This document shows positions 1 through 8,142 of a stretch of DNA of 64,000 bases, piece after piece. The stretch's first letter is position 1; the number at the start of each line of letters is the position of its first letter. The stretch is from Marinithermofilum abyssi (GTDB taxonomy: Bacteria > Bacillota > Bacilli > Thermoactinomycetales > DSM-45169). The translations under genes and the position numbers were made by a program. The notes beneath the pieces are model-generated. The model ran no database searches, was not told the origin of the DNA, and saw nothing but the letters and a program-made list of their open reading frames with translations. The DNA lies in the NCBI RefSeq assembly GCF_014641195.1, contig NZ_BMHQ01000004.1, positions 124,001 through 188,000 of the forward strand. The letters are read 5' to 3'.

Positions 1-822
1 TCCCCCCAAGTAACGCGCCGGATGAGAAAACACCTGCAATCCTATGAAAAAAAACTCGGTGTTCCCCGTGAGGAAAAGAGCCCTCCATCAATTTCCTTCT
101 CGGATCAAATGCGTGTCGTACTGGAAGAAAAAGTGCCGGTTTTTAGCTTCACCTTCGGTATCCCCGAACCGGAATTGATTAAGCAACTTCGGGACAACCA
201 AACGGTTACCATTGGTACGGCAACCACCGTAAACGAAGCGGTCGAGCTGGAGAAGCGGGGAGTCGATGCGGTGGCGGCGCAAGGATTTGAAGCCGGCGGT
301 CATCGGGGAACGTTCCAATCGGTTGCGGATTACCCCTATATTGGGTCGATGGCCCTGATTCCGCAGGTGGTAGATCACGTATCCATACCCGTCATCGCCT
401 CTGGAGGGATTATGGACGGAAGGGGCATTCTGGCCAGCTTGGCTTTAGGTGCCGCAGGAGTGCAGATGGGCTCCGCCTTTTTGACCACATTGGAAAGCGG
501 AGCCCATCCACTGTACAAAGAAGCCCTGCTTCAAACCACAGATGAAAGCACGGTGATCACGAAAGCCTTCTCGGGCCGGCCCGCCCGCGGCATCCGGAAC
601 GCCTTCATTCAAGAGATGGAACGCCACCCGGAACCCATTCCTCCCTTTCCGATCCAAAATGCATTAACAAAACCTTTGCGGAAGTTTGCCGCAAAACAAA
701 ACAACCTCGAGTATATGTCCTTGTGGGGAGGACAGGCATCTGCTCTCGGCCGGTTGGAGCCGGCGGGTGAGCTGATGGAACGGCTCCAACAAGAAGTGGA
801 GGATCTGGTGAGCCGGTTTTAA
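1..822 (+). CDS. nitronate monooxygenase (5' end outside window)
   Basis: FMN-dependent 2-nitropropane dioxygenase / nitronate monooxygenase family, which oxidises alkyl nitronates to carbonyl compounds and nitrite. The frame is open from base 1, so the N-terminal part of the TIM barrel (about 80-90 residues) lies upstream. Visible: the flavin/active-site segment with GFEAGGHRG, then the phosphate-binding segment ASGGIMDGRG and LALGAAGVQMGSAF, then the family's usual C-terminal helical cap. The TAA stop is exactly the T(TTT)AAC target of the IS200/IS605 derivative that follows, so the insertion did not alter the protein. Family call is firm; the substrate in vivo is unknown, and it could equally be called an NAD(P)H:quinone-reductase-like NMO relative. 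Confidence 0.9.
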   Translation, partial: SPQVTRRMRKHLQSYEKKLGVPREEKSPPSISFSDQMRVVLEEKVPVFSFTFGIPEPELIKQLRDNQTVTIGTATTVNEAVELEKRGVDAVAAQGFEAGGHRGTFQSVADYPYIGSMALIPQVVDHVSIPVIASGGIMDGRGILASLALGAAGVQMGSAFLTTLESGAHPLYKEALLQTTDESTVITKAFSGRPARGIRNAFIQEMERHPEPIPPFPIQNALTKPLRKFAAKQNNLEYMSLWGGQASALGRLEPAGELMERLQQEVEDLVSRF

Positions 823-1252
823 CATACTTGCGTAAGAAGTCTCCCGCTTCTATAAGATGAAATCGATGAATCGTATACCAGTCAGACATGTCCTGTCTGC
901 AAGAGGAGAAAGAAAGTCTCCTTTAGAAACTACCGCTGCTCCTGTGGATACCAAGAACATCGAGATACGCATGGAGCGAGAAATATTCTAGCCAAATCGC
1001 TCTATGGAGAAATTCGGCATCTCGAAGTTTCCACGAAGCAAACGTATCTACGGATCGCCTAAGCGAGAAGTAGTAGATGGTCTGTTCCGACCCGGGTACA
1101 CATCGTACCTGTTGCTTACTTAGGAATCGAGATAGCTTTCCGATCACTTCGATCGAGTATAGAAGGAAAACCCTTCGATACGTGAGAGTTTCTCAGTTCT
1201 GATGGTAAGAAACTCCCACTTCTTAGCGTTAGCGCAAGTGGGAGAGGTTCAT
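821..1252 (+). mobile_element. internally deleted IS200/IS605 derivative (left end + tnpB 3' end)
   Basis: The first about 36 bases match the left end of the intact element at 23414, and the remainder matches 24977-25372 without indels and with about two substitutions. Everything between (tnpA and most of tnpB) is missing. It keeps the last 68 or so codons of tnpB (zinc-finger and final RuvC segment, stop at 1062) and the complete right end with its subterminal hairpin CTCCCACTT...AAGTGGGAG. It is flanked on the left by TTTTAAC, as is the intact copy. It has no open frame for a transposase, so any movement would need TnpA in trans: a MITE/PATE-like derivative. The near identity to the full copy implies recent origin. 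Confidence 0.88.
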
Positions 1253-1264
1253 GGGAAGCCACGG

Positions 1265-2203
1265 CTACATCGATGAGTTCTCCCGATCTCCCGGGGTGTT
1301 CGGAGGGCTTTGCTTCCGGCGGCGATACCACAGGTAGACGGGAATGATCAAAGCGGCCAACAGCATGGCAGGGGGAACAAGTGCCGCTCCGACGACCAAC
1401 GCCCCTTCCAATAGATCTCGCAGCCAGCCGAGAGATTGGACGAACGACAACGTGATTTGTTTCCACAATCCCGGCTTCCCCTCCGCGTCATTCAAAGCGG
1501 CGTATTGGACGGCGTGAACGGTGACGGTGGAGTAGTCGGTTTGGTTTTCCAGGTATTGTATACGCCCTTTTATCTGCTCGATCTCTTCCTGAACCACGGA
1601 CAACTGCTGGGAAACCTGAAGCAGATCGTCGGTGTTTTTGGCTTCGTCCATCATTTCGAGAAGACGTTTTTCCACGGCTTTCTTTGCCCTGAGCCGGGAT
1701 TTCAGATCCACGTATTCTTCCGTGACGTCATTGCCGGAGATGTTTTGGGAGGAGATTTCCTGTGCCACGTCCTCAATCTGATTCAGGAAGCTTTGGAAGG
1801 AATCCTGGGGAATCCGAAAGACCAACGTGCCCGTCACTTCTTTTCCGCTTCGGGATTGGGAGGCGTTGACCAAATACCCGCCCCGCTTTTTAGCCGCCGC
1901 CTCCATGGCCTTCCGCGCTTTTGACAGATTGACCACTTTCATGTTCAAATCGGCTTGATAAATCACTTTGCGTTGTTCTTGGGAAACGGCGGCTCCCTTT
2001 TTACTCAGGGCGGCTTTTACGTTGGAGGAAGAAGAATCCTTTTGCGCCGGATCGGGTTGAAGTCCTTCCATCGTGCGGGATTTCCCGGTTGTTGAATGGA
2101 TATTCGCCATTTCCCCCGATTGGCTCTGTTCTTGGGAGCCGCATCCTGATACAACCATGATCATAAACATCCCGATCAAAAGCCATTGACATGTTTTACG
2201 CAA
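1265..2203 (-). CDS. DUF4349 domain lipoprotein
   Basis: Predicted membrane-anchored lipoprotein of about 312 residues. A type II signal peptide ends in lipobox VVSGC near residue 20, followed by a Ser/Gln-rich linker. The central DUF4349 domain contains VIYQADLNMKV and a long coiled-coil stretch (about residues 160-225, rich in Glu/Lys/Gln). A C-terminal membrane segment (LVVGAALVPPAMLLAALIIP) is followed by the basic stop-transfer YRRRK. Both ends would therefore be at the membrane. I chose the TTG start because AAGGAGAGG lies six bases before it; a GTG two codons upstream overlaps the ribosome site. DUF4349 proteins have no established biochemical role. Monocistronic as far as can be seen. 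Confidence 0.85.
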   Translation of the reverse strand: MRKTCQWLLIGMFMIMVVSGCGSQEQSQSGEMANIHSTTGKSRTMEGLQPDPAQKDSSSSNVKAALSKKGAAVSQEQRKVIYQADLNMKVVNLSKARKAMEAAAKKRGGYLVNASQSRSGKEVTGTLVFRIPQDSFQSFLNQIEDVAQEISSQNISGNDVTEEYVDLKSRLRAKKAVEKRLLEMMDEAKNTDDLLQVSQQLSVVQEEIEQIKGRIQYLENQTDYSTVTVHAVQYAALNDAEGKPGLWKQITLSFVQSLGWLRDLLEGALVVGAALVPPAMLLAALIIPVYLWYRRRKQSPPNTPGDRENSSM

Positions 2204-2348
2204 CGTCACCCTCTCCTTTCATACTACCTATATGGACGTTCAGACCTGGAAAAAGTTGCGGTTCGGATGTCGCCTTTGTTGATAGGGTTTGCATAAACCC
2301 CGCCTTCTCTGCGCAGGATATCGGTGATTCCACCAGAGGAGGGATACC

Positions 2349-2639
2349 ATGGGGCAGAAACAGGAATATCAACTGACGAGCATCCATCAGGCCAAGATGG
2401 ATGAGCTGGCCAACCGGGTGCGGGAGTGTTACCAGGAGATGGCTGCCATCGCGGAGCAGGTGATCGGCGCACATCCCGCCGATGTTGAAATGGGTCAATC
2501 CTTGGGAACGGCGGCAACGGATCGAGGCCGTTCCCAAGATCCGTTTCATGACGAGGAAGTGTGTTGGGGAGCGGGTCCGCAGACCAAGGTCTGCTACCGG
2601 AAAGACGGCGGAAAGCTGGTAATTGAACGGGAAAGCTGA
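2349..2639 (+). CDS. small hypothetical protein (96 aa)
   Basis: Not recognised. The ribosome site GAGGAGGGA sits four to five bases before the ATG. The first half is amphipathic and helical (AKMDELANRVRECYQEMAAIAEQVIGAH). The second half is polar, with two cysteines (EVCWG, KVCYRK) and ends in a short beta-like basic tail. No signal peptide or membrane segment. The good ribosome site and a hairpin 25 bases after the stop support a real single-gene unit. Confidence 0.6.
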   Translation: MGQKQEYQLTSIHQAKMDELANRVRECYQEMAAIAEQVIGAHPADVEMGQSLGTAATDRGRSQDPFHDEEVCWGAGPQTKVCYRKDGGKLVIERES

Positions 2640-2661
2640 CAAAATGCAATCTCTAGTACAA

Positions 2662-3005
2662 AGCACCCTTAAACGGGTGCTGAGGCTGCTGACAAAGGTC
2701 TCGAAATGAGCTGAAGAACTCTTTTGCCCGAGCAGCGACTTTTGACGACGAACTCAGCGACAAGAGAGGAGACGAGACAAAAAGCGGCGCATAGCACGAC
2801 CTGGGAGCTTGCGCCCAAGGCGTGACGTGTGCCCTGTGGGTGCTTGTACATTTTGAGTGCACTCCGCATTGTGCCGCGTCTCGTTGAATCTCTTGGAACG
2901 GACGGTATAACTTCTGCGTCGGAGGAAAGGGAGCAATGGGCAAAAGAGTCGAAGCTATCATAAAGATTTGTCATCAATCTGAGCACCCGTAAAAAAACGG
3001 GTGCT
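2662..3005. repeat. intergenic repeat element with terminal hairpins
   Basis: About 340 bases bounded at each end by the same small hairpin (AGCACCC...CGGGTGCT at 2662-2681 and at 2982-3005, the latter followed by T residues). Just inside, the two ends form an imperfect inverted repeat: CTGACAAA...ACTCTTTTGCCC on the left versus GATGACAAA...ACTCTTTTGCCC on the reverse strand at the right. The centre shares segments with repeats near 18.6 and 51.9 kb, for example a nearly identical 27-base block ending CCCTGTGGGTGCTTGT at about 2823-2849 and at about 51868-51895. No convincing coding frame. Non-autonomous element or structured RNA; the right hairpin could also terminate transcription. Confidence 0.6.
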
Positions 3006-3024
3006 TTTACTATGGAGAGGTAAG

Positions 3025-3052
3025 TTGACAACGGGTAAAATATATGAATAAT
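3025..3052 (+). promoter_or_regulatory. sigma-A-type promoter of the aminotransferase-RpiR operon
   Basis: TTGACA (3025-3030) and AATAAT (3047-3052) with 16 bases between. Immediately downstream are two copies of TGGAGT-N-TATA (at 3052 and 3083), 31 bp apart, i.e. about three helical turns on one face. These direct repeats are a plausible operator for the RpiR-type regulator encoded second in the operon (inference). Confidence 0.55.
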
Positions 3053-3113
3053 GGAGTGTATACTTCGTTTATATATAAATTATGGAGTATATATTTCAAA
3101 TGAGGTGACGATA

Positions 3114-4481
3114 ATGGAAATCGATGCTCCATATCTCCGCAAGACTACACGTTCTGCCCAGCTTTACAAGGAAGCAGCCCAATGGATACCAGGGGGTGTC
3201 ACAGCCAATATTAAACATTTTGAACCCTACCCCATTGTAATGGAATCGGCCGATGGTGCTTTTCTTTACGACGTCGACGGCAACTCGTATATTGATTACA
3301 ATTTATGCTACGGGGCACTCCTATTGGGGCACGGCCATCCAGGAGTCACCACTGCGATTCACGAACAGCTTTCGCAGATTGGCACGACCATCTTCGGTAC
3401 GCCTCACAAGCTGGAAACGGAAATGGCCCGAGTATTGGTCGATCTATATCCAAGCATCGAAAAAGTTCGTTTTACCAACTCTGGAATGGAAGCAACATTG
3501 TTAGCCATTCGTTTGGCAACTGCATGGACCGGAAGAAAAAAGATAGCCAAATTTGAAGGCCACTACCACGGCAGTTATGATCAAGTTCTGATCAGCGTGA
3601 ATCCCAAAAAACGGGATTTCAAAGAACGTCCTTCCGTTACTTCTGATTCCTATGGGTTACCCGATTATTATTCGGAAAACACGGTAGTACTCCCCTTTAA
3701 TGATTTAGACCAAACAGCAGACATTCTGAAAAAACATTGTGACGAAATAGCTGCAGTCATCATGGAACCGATTCAAGGGGGTTTTATTCCGCCGGATCGT
3801 GCTTTTTTGAGGGCGATCCGAGAGCTGACACGGCAGTACGGCATCATTCTGATCTTTGATGAGGTGAAAACAGGTTTCCGTATGGGCTTATTGGGGGCGC
3901 AGGGGTTGTATGATATTGTTCCGGATTTGACAGCTCTTGGTAAAGTGTTGGGGGGTGGCTTCCCAGTCGGTGCCGTGGGAGGACATCAAAACATCATGGA
4001 ATTGTGTTCACCGACAGGGGGAGCAGATATTTTAACAGCGGGTGAACAACATACCTCCGATCAGAACAAGCCCTTGTTTCATAGTGGGACGTACAATGGG
4101 CATCCCATTGTTCTCAGTGCAGGTCTGGCCACCATTCAAGCTCTGCAAGCACCCGGATCTTATCAACAACTGGAAGAAAATACGTTACAATTGCGGGCCG
4201 GAATCGAGGAAATACTCCGTCGTTATCATATTGCATCCCAGACGGTTGGAGCGGGAAGCATTTTCAATCTGGTGTTGACAGATCGTCCGGTACGACAAAT
4301 CCAGGATGTATTGGAAACGGATTTATCCCTCCGCAGAACACTGGACACTTATTTATTGGATCAAGGGATTTTCATTAAACCCCTTAACCGTTTCTCGATG
4401 TCCATTGCCCATACCGCGGCAGTGATTAACGAAACCCTGGAGCGGTTTGAACTCGGGGTCAAAAGGTTGACTGGAAAGTAG
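3114..4481 (+). CDS. class III PLP aminotransferase (glutamate-1-semialdehyde aminotransferase-like)
   Basis: PLP enzyme of fold type I, about 455 residues, resembling glutamate-1-semialdehyde 2,1-aminomutase and related class III transaminases. Visible: the N-terminal PGGV and DGN..IDY block, TNSGMEAT (cofactor phosphate region), FEGHYHG, the aspartate of LIFDEVKTGFR, and the Schiff-base lysine in TALGKVLGGGFP (about K277). Start chosen at the ATG with GAGGTGA five bases before it; an upstream ATG lacks a ribosome site. It does not sit with haem genes but with an RpiR regulator one base after its stop, so a catabolic or amino-sugar/amino-acid transaminase role is more likely than HemL. Substrate unknown. 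Confidence 0.85.
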   Translation: MEIDAPYLRKTTRSAQLYKEAAQWIPGGVTANIKHFEPYPIVMESADGAFLYDVDGNSYIDYNLCYGALLLGHGHPGVTTAIHEQLSQIGTTIFGTPHKLETEMARVLVDLYPSIEKVRFTNSGMEATLLAIRLATAWTGRKKIAKFEGHYHGSYDQVLISVNPKKRDFKERPSVTSDSYGLPDYYSENTVVLPFNDLDQTADILKKHCDEIAAVIMEPIQGGFIPPDRAFLRAIRELTRQYGIILIFDEVKTGFRMGLLGAQGLYDIVPDLTALGKVLGGGFPVGAVGGHQNIMELCSPTGGADILTAGEQHTSDQNKPLFHSGTYNGHPIVLSAGLATIQALQAPGSYQQLEENTLQLRAGIEEILRRYHIASQTVGAGSIFNLVLTDRPVRQIQDVLETDLSLRRTLDTYLLDQGIFIKPLNRFSMSIAHTAAVINETLERFELGVKRLTGK

Positions 4482-4488
4482 GGTGGTT

Positions 4489-5364
4489 ATGACTGAAAAG
4501 AACGATATATTTCAAAGAATCCGGGAAAAAAGCCATGAAATGAGTAAAGCACAGCGACAAATCGCGGCTTACTTAGAAGCGCACCCCGATACGGTACCAT
4601 TTCTAACTACAGCGAAATTGGCGGAACAAGCAGGTGTCGGCGAAGCGACGGTGATTCGCTTCGCCACATCCCTCGGGTTTTCCGGATTCACTGAAATGCA
4701 ACACAGCTTGCAAGAACAACTTCGAAAAAGGGTTACTACGGTCGAACGATTAGATTTGTCTGGAGATATTTATCCGGAAGAACAACGGATCGCTTATGAA
4801 GTTTTAACCGATGATATCTCGAACCTGAAGCAAACGATTCATATGCTGGATGTGGAATCCTTTAGTAAAGCCGTTCGACAAATGGATCGGGCCCGGTCGA
4901 TTACAGTGGTTTCCTTGCGAAGTTCTCATGCCTTGGGTTCCTTTCTCGCGTTTTACTTGCAGTTACTCAAGAAAAACACCCGGCTTATCACGGATTCGGA
5001 TACGATGTTCGAGAAGCTTTCCACCTTAAGGTCGGATGACTTGGTGATTGGAATCAGCTTTTCCCGATATACATCACGAACGATCCAAGCCATGGAATAT
5101 GTGCGGGCACGGGAGGTCGGCACCCTGGCGATCACCGATTCACATGGTTCTCCTCTTGCGAGCATATCGGATAACTGCTTGATCGCTGCCAGCAGCTTAC
5201 CTTCTTTCCTTGATTCCTTTGTCGCTCCGCTCAGCTTAATTAATGCGCTGTTAACAGCCGTAGCCAGGGTGAATAAACAGGAAATCACCGTTCAGTTGCA
5301 AAATATGGAGAAATTGTGGGAGCATGAAGGGATCTATCATGCTTCTGAAACCAAAAAGAAATAA
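4489..5364 (+). CDS. RpiR/MurR-family transcriptional regulator
   Basis: About 291 residues: an N-terminal RpiR-type helix-turn-helix (LTTAKLAEQAGVGEATVIRFATSLGFSGF, about residues 37-65) followed by a SIS sugar-phosphate-isomerase domain (about 125-255; LRSDDLVIGISFSRYT and GTLAITDSHGSPLA). SIS regulators usually bind a phosphorylated sugar or related ligand. It begins only a few bases after the aminotransferase stop; GTG two codons earlier is an alternative start. Co-transcription suggests that it controls this operon, probably via the direct repeats around 3052-3093. A rho-independent terminator follows, closing a two-gene unit. Confidence 0.88.
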   Translation: MTEKNDIFQRIREKSHEMSKAQRQIAAYLEAHPDTVPFLTTAKLAEQAGVGEATVIRFATSLGFSGFTEMQHSLQEQLRKRVTTVERLDLSGDIYPEEQRIAYEVLTDDISNLKQTIHMLDVESFSKAVRQMDRARSITVVSLRSSHALGSFLAFYLQLLKKNTRLITDSDTMFEKLSTLRSDDLVIGISFSRYTSRTIQAMEYVRAREVGTLAITDSHGSPLASISDNCLIAASSLPSFLDSFVAPLSLINALLTAVARVNKQEITVQLQNMEKLWEHEGIYHASETKKK

Positions 5365-5372
5365 CAATCGAG

Positions 5373-5407
5373 AGCCGGATTCCTGACGTACAGGAGACCG
5401 GCTTTTT
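5373..5407 (+). terminator. rho-independent terminator after the rpiR-type gene
   Basis: Two-part stem AGCCGG/CCGGCT enclosing TCCTG/CAGGA, followed by TTTTT. It lies 8 bases after the stop codon. Confidence 0.85.
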
Positions 5408-5555
5408 GTCACTTCGGATACCTTATCTGCATACCTTTTCGGTCTCCGGCTGCATATCCGCTGTTTACAACGAACCGCCTATATTTTAAGATGAAAATAC
5501 GTAAATACTGAAAATTATGAATGGTTGTTCATTCATGTGAGAGGGGGATGAAAGG

Positions 5556-6179
5556 ATGGATAAGTACGTGAAGGAGTATTTCGGTTTCTTTGATATCTGG
5601 GTGATGTGGCTGCTGTTTCTTACAGGTTTGACCGGAACTTTTTTTCATTTCAGCGGGAGTGTGGTACTGGTGTTGCTGGCCGGAATGTTGGCTTATGCAT
5701 TGAGCGAATACTCGATCCACCGGTTTATTTTTCATATGAAACCTCCGGTAAAGCCTTTTTTTCTGAAATTATTAAAGCGCTTACATTACGATCATCATGA
5801 GATTCCCGATCAGCTGCACCTGTTGTTTTTGCCTTTATGGTTCAGTTTGCCGCTGTTTGTCTTGACGGGCGGCATCGTGTATCTGCTTTTGGGTGACATC
5901 TGGCTGACAGTAGCGATGGTGACAGGCAGCATGGCTTTCCATCTGTACTATGAGTGGGTACATTATGTGGCCCATCGTCCGATCATTCCCCGTACCCGAT
6001 GGGGGAAGTGGATGAAGAAATACCACCTGCGCCATCATTTCAAGAATGAGCATTACTGGTACGGGGTGACCAATCCCACGACTGATTGGTTTTTTGGCAC
6101 TTACAAAAAAGAAAAGGAAGTACCGATGAGCCGAACCGCACGAAAACTGGATCGTCCGGTGGAGGATATGGGGAGTTGA
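5556..6179 (+). CDS. sterol desaturase / fatty acid hydroxylase superfamily membrane protein
   Basis: About 207 residues, a di-iron integral membrane hydroxylase family member (PF04116-like). Four hydrophobic segments (about 13-35, 38-55, 85-105, 112-130) surround the clustered histidine motifs expected for the di-iron centre: HRFIFH, HYDHH, HYVAH and HLRHH. Ribosome site GAGAGGGGG before the ATG. Likely acts on a lipid acyl or terpenoid chain in the membrane. The aldehyde dehydrogenase gene follows after about 140 bases on the same strand, so a lipid-oxidation pair is possible but unproved. Confidence 0.8.
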   Translation: MDKYVKEYFGFFDIWVMWLLFLTGLTGTFFHFSGSVVLVLLAGMLAYALSEYSIHRFIFHMKPPVKPFFLKLLKRLHYDHHEIPDQLHLLFLPLWFSLPLFVLTGGIVYLLLGDIWLTVAMVTGSMAFHLYYEWVHYVAHRPIIPRTRWGKWMKKYHLRHHFKNEHYWYGVTNPTTDWFFGTYKKEKEVPMSRTARKLDRPVEDMGS

Positions 6180-6317
6180 TTATTTGATCATCAAGACAAA
6201 ACAACGAAGGCAGGTTTGTCGGGAAAGCAAGAAGGGGAGCAGAACCGGAATCGAAAATAGAGATCACTGGTGACGACAACGTTCAACCCATCAAGGATGA
6301 CAGAGGAGGGGTCGTAT

Positions 6318-7850
6318 ATGAGCACATTGGAGATGGTGAATCCGGCAACAGGAGAAGCCTTGGGGCAGCTGGCGGAAGCCACCCCTGCCGAAGTCGGCCA
6401 GGCGATGATCGATGCGAGGGAAGCTTTTGCTCAGTGGCGGGAAGTGCCGTTGAGGGAACGGTTGGGGTATATGAAACGCCTTCGGGAAATCATTGTGGAT
6501 CAGGCGAGCGAACTGGCGAAGAAGATCAGTCAAGACACTGGGAAAGTTCAACTGGAGTCGCTAATGTCGGACATTTATCCCACAGTGGGTCTGATCCGGT
6601 ATTACGAGAAAAAAGCTCCTTCCATCTTAAAAAGGAAACGGGTACCGATGACCATCGCGCTGTTTGGTCGCTTTTCCCATGTGGAATACCGTCCCATGGG
6701 GGTGATCGCGGTGATCTCGCCCTGGAATTATCCCTTTCAACTTTCGCTGGCTCCGGTTGTCTCCGCCCTGATTGCCGGCAACACGGTCATTTTGAAGCCT
6801 TCCGAGGTATCCCCATTTACCGGACAAGTGATTGGTGAACTGTTGGAGCAAGCCGGCTTCCCCAAAGGTGTCGTGCAGGTGCTTCATGGCGGAAAGGATG
6901 TGGGGAAACAACTGGTGGAGGCTCGCCCGGACAAAATCTTTTTTACCGGCAGTTCAGCAACCGGGAAAAAGATTATGGCCGCTGCGGCGGAGCACCTGAT
7001 TCCCGTCGAGTTGGAATTGGGCGGAAAAGACCCGATGATCGTGTTTGCGGATGCCGATCTGGACCGCGCGGTCAACGGTGCGCTCTGGGGCGGTTTCACC
7101 AATGCCGGGCAAACCTGTATGGCCGTGGAGCGGGTGTATGTAGAAGACGCTATTTTTGAGAAGTTTGTACAGCAATTGGTGGTGAAGGCGAAAGCGTTGC
7201 GGGTAGGGAGGGGAGAGGGGCGGGACGTGGGTTCCATGACCTATCCCCACCAGTTGAAGATCGTGGAGGAGCACCTGAAAGATGCCGTGGACAAAGGGGC
7301 CCGAATCTTGTGCGGGGGTCGGCGGTTGAACGAGGAGACGCTGCATTTTGAGCCGACGGTACTGGTGGACGTGGATCACTCGATGCGCATCATGCGGGAG
7401 GAAACCTTCGGTCCGGTGATTCCGGTTATGCGATTCTCGTTGGAGTCGGAGGCAGTGCAGCTGGCCAATGATTCTCCCTATGGGCTGAACGGGAGCGTCT
7501 GGTCCAAGGATCTGCACAAAGCCCGCCGAGTGGCTTCCCGCATCGAAAGCGGCAATATCTGCATCAATGATGTGATGATCGGTATCGCCCATCCGGCGCT
7601 TCCCTACGGAGGCAACAAGGAGAGCGGTATGGGGCGGTATCACGGGCCGGAAGGGTTGAAAAGCTTCAGCCATACTGTATCCGTGGTGACCAGTCCTGGC
7701 CGGAAAAAGCGGGAGATCAACTGGTTTCCGTATTCCAGGGATCAGTATACTGCGATTTCAGAGCTGCTCAAGGATCTCTACGGCAAGAGCTTCCGTCCGT
7801 CGTTAAAGGGACTGATAAAAGTGGGTACCGAGTTTTTCCGTTCCAAATAA
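6318..7850 (+). CDS. NAD(P)-dependent aldehyde dehydrogenase
   Basis: About 510 residues, full-length ALDH superfamily: SPWNYPFQL (cofactor-binding entry), FTGSSATGKK (Rossmann glycine region), general base Glu in LELGGKDP (E233) and nucleophile Cys in NAGQTCMAVERV (C267), then EETFGPVIPV and the NxxPYGLNGS segment. A C-terminal extension of about 45 basic/aromatic residues after the catalytic domain (FPYSRDQYTAISELLKDLYG) resembles membrane-associating tails of long-chain aldehyde dehydrogenases. Start chosen at the ATG after GAGGAGGGG. Substrate cannot be read from sequence; proximity to the hydroxylase-like gene favours a lipid-derived aldehyde (inference). Confidence 0.88.
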   Translation: MSTLEMVNPATGEALGQLAEATPAEVGQAMIDAREAFAQWREVPLRERLGYMKRLREIIVDQASELAKKISQDTGKVQLESLMSDIYPTVGLIRYYEKKAPSILKRKRVPMTIALFGRFSHVEYRPMGVIAVISPWNYPFQLSLAPVVSALIAGNTVILKPSEVSPFTGQVIGELLEQAGFPKGVVQVLHGGKDVGKQLVEARPDKIFFTGSSATGKKIMAAAAEHLIPVELELGGKDPMIVFADADLDRAVNGALWGGFTNAGQTCMAVERVYVEDAIFEKFVQQLVVKAKALRVGRGEGRDVGSMTYPHQLKIVEEHLKDAVDKGARILCGGRRLNEETLHFEPTVLVDVDHSMRIMREETFGPVIPVMRFSLESEAVQLANDSPYGLNGSVWSKDLHKARRVASRIESGNICINDVMIGIAHPALPYGGNKESGMGRYHGPEGLKSFSHTVSVVTSPGRKKREINWFPYSRDQYTAISELLKDLYGKSFRPSLKGLIKVGTEFFRSK

Positions 7851-8142
7851 CCGGACAAGGAGAAGTGGAGCATGCGACTATGCGGGGATATCGGCGGGGT
7901 GGATCGACCCGGATGGATCGGAACGATGTTGCCACAACACCAAAGCAGCTGACGACCGGTTGACATTGAGGCAAAAAGGGGACTTGCACCACATCGGGAG
8001 TGAACGATGTCCTATGAGTGGGCGGGTCCCTCTTTGGATCCCCGAGATAAGGGGGGATTGTGGAAGGTCGCTCATTTGTGACGCGGGTGACAAGAAAAAG
8101 GAAGCCTTTGCGATTGAGCAAGGGAAAGGAGTGAAAAGGGGT
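7851..8142. other. gene-free leader before the CocE-type hydrolase
   Basis: About 290 bases. TTGACA at 7971 may be a -35 element, but no good -10 follows at the right distance. The hydrolase frame runs open through part of this region but lacks a ribosome site upstream. I checked for a T-box signature and did not find it. Confidence 0.4.

Noticed and set aside
1436-1924. Long plus-strand frame opposite the DUF4349 gene
   Set aside because: Antisense shadow: no ribosome site and low-complexity Phe/Leu/Gly composition.
7960-8142. N-terminal extension of the CocE-type hydrolase and possible T-box in its leader
   Set aside because: The extension precedes a normal signal peptide and lacks a ribosome site; no T-box consensus is present.
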